A stretch of DNA of 64,000 nt, from contig NZ_VHLG01000003.1 in NCBI RefSeq assembly GCF_006516955.1, forward strand, positions 434,001 to 498,000, read 5' to 3'. The DNA comes from Martelella alba (lineage in GTDB: Bacteria > Pseudomonadota > Alphaproteobacteria > Rhizobiales > Rhizobiaceae). A program made the position numbers and the translations under genes. Position 1 is the first letter of the stretch, and every line of letters begins with the position of its first letter. Below are positions 59,298 through 64,000 of this stretch, piece by piece. The notes beneath the pieces are model-generated. The model made no database searches, had not been told where the DNA came from, and saw nothing but the letters and a program-made list of their open reading frames with translations.

Positions 59298-60167
59298 ATG
59301 AGGAAGACACTTCTCGCCCTGCTTGCCTGTTCGGTTCTGGCGATTTCGCAGCAACAGGTCATGGCGCAGGGCTTTTCACTGTTTCCGAACCGGCATGCAA
59401 GCGAGACGGCCGCAACACAGCCAGTGACCAAGGTGCAGGCAACCGATCCAAGCATGCAGATCGATGAACTCCAGCAGCAGGTGCGTGATCTTACCGGGCA
59501 GGTGGAAGATCTGAGTTACCAGATGCTGCAGATGGAAGAAAAGATCCGCAAGATGCAGGAAGATATCGAGTTCCGTTTGCAGGACCTCGAAAATGGCGGT
59601 GGCGGATCGTCAGCCCCGGCAGGCGGCAAGACTGGTGCTGCCGAACCGGCAACGCCGCCGAGCCAGGACAGTGCTGCGGCCGCAACCCCCAGCCTGACAT
59701 TTCCCGATAACACCGGCACAGGCACTGGCTCGGGCAACGGAGATGCGGCTCAGGCGCAGTTGCCGGCTGCAGCCGAAAGTGATTCCAGCGATGCCCAGTT
59801 TTACAAGGTCGCGTATGATCTGATCCTTTCGGGAGACTATCCCCAGGCAGAACAGGCCTTTGGCGAATTCGTTCTCAGCTATCCCAACAGTGCACTTCTG
59901 CCGGATGCGAGCTTCTGGCTTGGCGAGGCAATGCTGGCGCAGCAGAAATATAATGATGCCGCCAAGACCTTCCTGAATGCCTACAAGGCCTATGGCTCTT
60001 CCGACAAGGCGCCGGAAATGCTGCTGAAACTCGGTGAATCGCTGGCGGGCCTCGACAACAAGGAGACAGCCTGCGCCACCTTCAAGCAGGTTCCTTCCCG
60101 CTATCCCGATGCCGCACCAGCCGTTTTGAGCAAGGCTGCAGCCGATATGAAGAAGCTTGGCTGCTGA
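59298..60167 (+). CDS. cpoB: Cell division coordinator CpoB (YbgF)
   Basis: 289 residues. Signal peptide (KTLLALLACSVLAISQQQVMA), a coiled coil for trimerisation (IDELQQQVRDLTGQVEDLS), a low-complexity linker and C-terminal TPR repeats (YKVAYDLILSGDYPQAEQAF). Coordinates peptidoglycan synthesis with Tol-Pal constriction. The ATG at 59298 follows GAAGGA. tilS starts five bases after its stop. Confidence 0.92.
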   Translation: MRKTLLALLACSVLAISQQQVMAQGFSLFPNRHASETAATQPVTKVQATDPSMQIDELQQQVRDLTGQVEDLSYQMLQMEEKIRKMQEDIEFRLQDLENGGGGSSAPAGGKTGAAEPATPPSQDSAAAATPSLTFPDNTGTGTGSGNGDAAQAQLPAAAESDSSDAQFYKVAYDLILSGDYPQAEQAFGEFVLSYPNSALLPDASFWLGEAMLAQQKYNDAAKTFLNAYKAYGSSDKAPEMLLKLGESLAGLDNKETACATFKQVPSRYPDAAPAVLSKAAADMKKLGC

Positions 60168-60172
60168 TTGCG

Positions 60173-61546
60173 ATGGACATGAGTGAAACCATTGGCCCGC
60201 GTGATCCTGATGCGGTGGCCGATGCGTTCATCGCAAGCCTCAGGCCTGCGGCCTCATCATCGGTGACCACTCTGTTGGTCGGCGTTTCGGGCGGCAGTGA
60301 CTCCGTCGGCCTGATGATTGCCCTGAAATCTGCGATAGGGCGCCTGAAGCGTGATGATATCAGGCTCGTTGCGGCCACAGTTGATCACCGGTTGCGCGCC
60401 GAATCTGCCGATGAGGCAAAGGCCGTCAGCGAAATTTGCCGGCAGATGCAGATCGAACATGAAACCCTTGTCTGGAACGATGCTGCCTCTGGTGCGAGCG
60501 TCTCGGACAGGGCGCGCAATGCGCGCTATCAGCTGTTGCAGGATCTGGCCTCGCGGATAAAGGCGCAGGCAATCATCGTTGCCCATACATTCAACGATCA
60601 GGCTGAAACCGTTGCCATGCGCCAGATGCGCGCGCGTGAAGGCGAGGGGCTCGCCGGTATGGCGCCTGCCGTGCTGGTCGGTGGCCGGCACTGGTTGTTG
60701 CGGCCGTTTCTATCGGTTTCGCGTCAGGACATTCGCGACGGACTGATAGCGCGCGGTCAGGCCTGGATCGATGATCCGACCAATGATGATTGCCATTATG
60801 AGCGGGTGCGTATGCGCCAGAGGCTTGATGAGGCCGCGCGGACGAAACTGGTGGCGGTGGCCCGGCGACAGGCAAAGGAACGCCAGGATGTGGCCGAACG
60901 CGCTGCCCGGTTGATCGAACAGGCTGTGACGGTTCATGGGGCCGTGCTGGCCGAGGTTGATCTTTCGGTTCTGGGAACCGCCGATGCGGGTGTTGGCAGC
61001 CTTGTGCTGAGAAGCCTCGTTGCGGTTTGCGGCGGCCGGAGCTTTGCTGCGGGCCGTGATGTTCGTGAGCGGCTGATGGACGTGGCGATGTCTGCCGGTG
61101 ATGGCAGGATGACGGCGGGGCGCTGTGTGATCACCAAAAAGCGCGACCGGCTCTTTATTGTCAGGGAAAACCGCAATCTTCCCGTGCTGACACTCGATGC
61201 CGGCGAAAGCGGTTGCTGGGATGCGCGTTTCATCATCACGAATCGCACGGCGTCGCCGGTGCGGATTGCCGCAGGGCAAATTACCCCGGAAGAGGGGGAT
61301 GGCTGCGGATTGCCGGCTTCTGTTGCGGGGCAGTTGCGATGCGCGACCCCCAACCTATCCATCGGTGGTGGTATGGCGGAAGGGCAGGGATGCCGTGATA
61401 TTGTGGTGGAGCCCTATCTCGCTCCTTACGAAAAATTTCTTCCGCTCTTTGATCTTGCGCTCGCCAATGCTATCGCGACCTTGTTTCGTCGCACGTCATT
61501 TGCGGAGGCCGCAATGGTTGAACATACCGTGGAAATTGCCTCTTGA
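60173..61546 (+). CDS. tilS: tRNA(Ile)-lysidine synthetase
   Basis: 457 residues. PP-loop LLVGVSGGSDSVGLMIALK and the following VAATVDHRLRAESADEAK place it in the TilS N-type ATPase family, with the tRNA-binding RNARYQLLQDLA segment. It modifies C34 of tRNA-Ile2 to lysidine so AUA is read as Ile. The C-terminal half is divergent, as usual in alphaproteobacteria. Confidence 0.93.
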   Translation: MDMSETIGPRDPDAVADAFIASLRPAASSSVTTLLVGVSGGSDSVGLMIALKSAIGRLKRDDIRLVAATVDHRLRAESADEAKAVSEICRQMQIEHETLVWNDAASGASVSDRARNARYQLLQDLASRIKAQAIIVAHTFNDQAETVAMRQMRAREGEGLAGMAPAVLVGGRHWLLRPFLSVSRQDIRDGLIARGQAWIDDPTNDDCHYERVRMRQRLDEAARTKLVAVARRQAKERQDVAERAARLIEQAVTVHGAVLAEVDLSVLGTADAGVGSLVLRSLVAVCGGRSFAAGRDVRERLMDVAMSAGDGRMTAGRCVITKKRDRLFIVRENRNLPVLTLDAGESGCWDARFIITNRTASPVRIAAGQITPEEGDGCGLPASVAGQLRCATPNLSIGGGMAEGQGCRDIVVEPYLAPYEKFLPLFDLALANAIATLFRRTSFAEAAMVEHTVEIAS

Positions 61547-61641
61547 AACAATGGTTGTCTTGGCAATAGCTGATGGCGACCCTATGTTAGGCCTAATTCC
61601 ACGGCGGATATGACGCCGAACTTATGATTTCGGGGATTTTG

Positions 61642-63597
61642 ATGAACCCAAACTTACGTAACATCGCGCTCTGGGCGATTATCGCGCTGCTGCTTATCGC
61701 GCTGTTCAGCATGTTTCAGTCGACGCCATCACATAATGCGTCGAGCCAGATAGCCTATTCCCAATTTGTCAGCGATGTGGATTCCGGCCAGGTTCACGAT
61801 GTGACGATTACCGGCAACACGATCACGGGGACCTATTCGCAAAAGGCGGGGCAAACCTTCCAGTCCTATGCGCCGGTGATCGATGACACGCTTTTGAACA
61901 AGCTGGAAGCCAATAACGTCATCGTGGTGGCACGTCCTGTCAGCGATGGTTCGGGCGGGTTCCTGAGCTATGTCGGCACACTTCTGCCCATGCTGCTGAT
62001 CCTCGGTGTCTGGCTTTTCTTCATGCGTCAGATGCAGGGCGGTTCGCGCGGGGCGATGGGTTTCGGCAAGTCGAAGGCCAAGCTTCTGACGGAAGCCCAT
62101 GGCCGGGTGACCTTTGAGGATGTCGCCGGTGTCGATGAGGCCAAGCAGGATCTTGAGGAAATCGTTGAGTTCCTCCGTGATCCGCAGAAGTTTCAGCGCC
62201 TTGGCGGACGCATTCCGCGCGGCGTTCTGCTGGTCGGCCCGCCTGGTACCGGCAAGACGCTTCTTGCCCGCTCGGTAGCAGGCGAGGCCAATGTGCCCTT
62301 CTTCACCATTTCCGGTTCGGACTTTGTCGAAATGTTCGTCGGTGTCGGCGCATCGCGTGTGCGTGACATGTTCGAACAGGCCAAGAAGAACGCACCCTGC
62401 ATCATCTTCATTGACGAAATCGATGCGGTTGGCCGTCATCGCGGAGCCGGTCTCGGCGGCGGCAATGACGAGCGCGAGCAGACGCTGAACCAGCTTCTGG
62501 TCGAGATGGATGGTTTCGAGGCCAATGAGGGCGTGATCCTGATAGCTGCCACCAACCGTCCCGATGTTCTTGATCCCGCCCTTCTGCGTCCCGGCCGTTT
62601 TGACCGTCAGGTCGTTGTGCCGAACCCGGATATTGTCGGCCGTGAACGCATCCTCAAGGTTCATGCCCGCAATGTTCCGCTGGCACCGAATGTCGATCTC
62701 AAGGTGCTGGCCCGCGGCACGCCCGGATTTTCCGGTGCTGATTTGATGAACCTCGTCAATGAGGCGGCCCTGATGGCGGCTCGGCGCAACAAGCGTCTGG
62801 TGACGATGCAGGAATTCGAGGACGCCAAGGACAAGATCATGATGGGCGCAGAGCGCCGTTCCTCGGCCATGACCGAAGCGGAAAAGAAGCTCACCGCCTA
62901 TCACGAGGCCGGTCACGCCATCGTGGCGATGAAGGTGGCGGTTGCCGATCCAGTCCACAAGGCGACGATCATTCCGCGCGGCCGTGCGCTTGGCATGGTC
63001 ATGCAGCTGCCGGAAGGCGACCGCTACTCGATGAGCTACAAGTGGATGGTCTCGCGTCTTGCCATCATGATGGGTGGCCGCGTTGCCGAGGAAATCACCT
63101 TCGGCAAGGAAAATATCACCTCCGGCGCGTCGTCCGATATCGAGCAGGCCACCAAGCTTGCCCGCGCCATGGTGACGCAGTGGGGCTTTTCCGATGAGCT
63201 TGGTCATGTCGCCTATGGCGAAAACCAGCAGGAACTGTTCCTCGGCCATTCGGTATCGCAGTCGAAGAATGTTTCGGAAGCCACCGCCCAGAAGATCGAC
63301 AGCGAAGTCCGCCGTCTGATCGATACGGCCTATCGTGAGGCGACCGATATTCTGAAGGACAATCACGAGGGTTTTGTTCAGCTGGCGGAAGGCCTGCTGG
63401 AATATGAGACGCTCTCCGGCGACGAGATCAAGGCGCTTCTTCAGGGTCAAAAGCCCTCGCGCGATATGGGCGACGATACGCCGCCGTCACGCGGATCCGC
63501 CGTTCCGACCATGGGCGGGCAGAAGAAGGAAAGCGACAAGCCTGCCGGTGACGGTGATGCTGACAGCAAGGGCGGTTTTGAACCCCAGCCTCACTGA
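61642..63597 (+). CDS. ftsH: ATP-dependent zinc metalloprotease FtsH
   Basis: 651 residues. Two N-terminal membrane helices ([40 protein letters not shown]), AAA+ domain with Walker [19 protein letters not shown], Walker [16 protein letters not shown], an arginine-finger SRH ([12 protein letters not shown]), then the zinc motif [11 protein letters not shown]. Degrades membrane and regulatory proteins. The ATG at 61642 (MNPNLRN) matches family starts. Confidence 0.97.
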   Translation: MNPNLRNIALWAIIALLLIALFSMFQSTPSHNASSQIAYSQFVSDVDSGQVHDVTITGNTITGTYSQKAGQTFQSYAPVIDDTLLNKLEANNVIVVARPVSDGSGGFLSYVGTLLPMLLILGVWLFFMRQMQGGSRGAMGFGKSKAKLLTEAHGRVTFEDVAGVDEAKQDLEEIVEFLRDPQKFQRLGGRIPRGVLLVGPPGTGKTLLARSVAGEANVPFFTISGSDFVEMFVGVGASRVRDMFEQAKKNAPCIIFIDEIDAVGRHRGAGLGGGNDEREQTLNQLLVEMDGFEANEGVILIAATNRPDVLDPALLRPGRFDRQVVVPNPDIVGRERILKVHARNVPLAPNVDLKVLARGTPGFSGADLMNLVNEAALMAARRNKRLVTMQEFEDAKDKIMMGAERRSSAMTEAEKKLTAYHEAGHAIVAMKVAVADPVHKATIIPRGRALGMVMQLPEGDRYSMSYKWMVSRLAIMMGGRVAEEITFGKENITSGASSDIEQATKLARAMVTQWGFSDELGHVAYGENQQELFLGHSVSQSKNVSEATAQKIDSEVRRLIDTAYREATDILKDNHEGFVQLAEGLLEYETLSGDEIKALLQGQKPSRDMGDDTPPSRGSAVPTMGGQKKESDKPAGDGDADSKGGFEPQPH

Positions 63598-63626
63598 CCT
63601 GTTTGTCTGTGTTGACAAGAGTTTGG

Positions 63627-63655
63627 AAAACGCCGGCCTTGTGCCGGCGTTTTTG
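63627..63655 (+). terminator. Rho-independent terminator of ftsH
   Basis: AAAACGCCGGC / GCCGGCGTTTTT stem with a five-base loop. Confidence 0.88.
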
Positions 63656-63873
63656 CTGACTGGGTTCAATAGTCCTGCTTCCGCCATAATCGGCGGGTCA
63701 ATGCTTCTGGTAACGTGATGTTAGCGACGTTGACGTTAATTTAAGTGTCGCTAAGCGATAAATCTGTCAGAAAATGACGAGTTACGATGTGAAGGCGCGT
63801 TGCGCGAGACCTGCTACATCACAGATATAAGATGATGGAGCTTACGGGCTCCCTGCAGTGAAACGGAAGAACA

Positions 63874-64000
63874 ATGGCACGCAAATATTTCGGAACAGAC
63901 GGTATTCGCGGACAGTCCAACAGCTTCCCGATGACCCCTGACATTGCCATGCGGGTCGGGATTGCCGTTGGTACGGTTCTGCGTCGTGGTGATCACACCC
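63874..64000 (+). CDS. glmM: Phosphoglucosamine mutase (start only)
   Basis: The first 42 residues are in the window: [13 protein letters not shown] is the conserved GlmM N-terminus, followed by [17 protein letters not shown]. It converts glucosamine-6-P to glucosamine-1-P for cell-wall precursors. ftsH-glmM is a common order in this group. The active-site Ser lies beyond the edge. Confidence 0.95.
   Translation, partial: MARKYFGTDGIRGQSNSFPMTPDIAMRVGIAVGTVLRRGDHT

Noticed and set aside
61729-63450. Open minus-strand frame of 573 codons
   Set aside because: Runs antisense through ftsH in a high-GC gene; composition (many H, R, D) is that of a shadow frame and the plus strand encodes an intact FtsH.

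Overview
This 64 kb window is chromosomal DNA of an alphaproteobacterium of the order Hyphomicrobiales (Rhizobiales), most likely a Rhizobiaceae-type organism. The genus cannot be named from sequence alone. The evidence is gene order and content: ybgC-tolQRAB-pal-cpoB-tilS-ftsH-glmM, purM/purN near perM-hdaA-ppk-ppx, carA/yqeY/dnaG/rpoD, trxB-lsrB beside two tandem AbcR-type sRNAs, a sqdBDC sulfolipid operon and a MarR/PetR-like regulator/EnvZ-like kinase set. Coding density is high and most genes are core.

Layout. 0-5 kb: two-component system with a MarR regulator, an MBL hydrolase, a ~195 bp palindromic repeat, cold-shock protein and EamA exporter. 5-15 kb: a DUF1176 secreted protein, aspartate aminotransferase, a GluR0-like ligand-gated potassium channel, a LysR/epimerase divergent pair, a Ca/H antiporter and an Old Yellow Enzyme. 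14.6-17.9 kb: two tandem sRNAs with near-consensus promoters, then lsrB, trxB and an Lrp regulator. 17.8-21.5 kb: three glycosyltransferases (GT4, DXD-type, GT10 fucosyltransferase-like) and greA. 22-32 kb: creatinase, carB, a GST, a MATE exporter and carA. 32-37 kb: yqeY, dnaG, rpoD.

37.5-40.1 kb holds the clearest accessory gene, a single 886-residue KAP-family membrane P-loop NTPase with atypical codons, placed between rpoD and purN. 40-49 kb: purN-purM, a MarR/membrane-protein pair, perM-like, hdaA, ppk, ppx and a second copy of the palindromic repeat. 49-53 kb: lactate/malate-type dehydrogenase and sqdB-sqdD-sqdC. 53.6-64 kb: the Tol-Pal envelope cluster followed by tilS, ftsH and the start of glmM.

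The most unusual structure is the pair of ~192-195 bp elements at 2816-3010 and 48913-49104. They are inverted copies of one another, bounded by TGACAAA/TTTGTCA, and each lies between two near-identical terminator hairpins in a convergent intergenic region. The hairpin sequence differs between the two loci but is duplicated within each. Other points of interest are the solitary KAP NTPase, the GluR0-like channel, the AbcR promoter pair, a terminator-like hairpin in the greA leader and an OYE with Tyr in place of the usual first active-site His. No phage, insertion sequence, CRISPR array, tRNA or rRNA was recognised.
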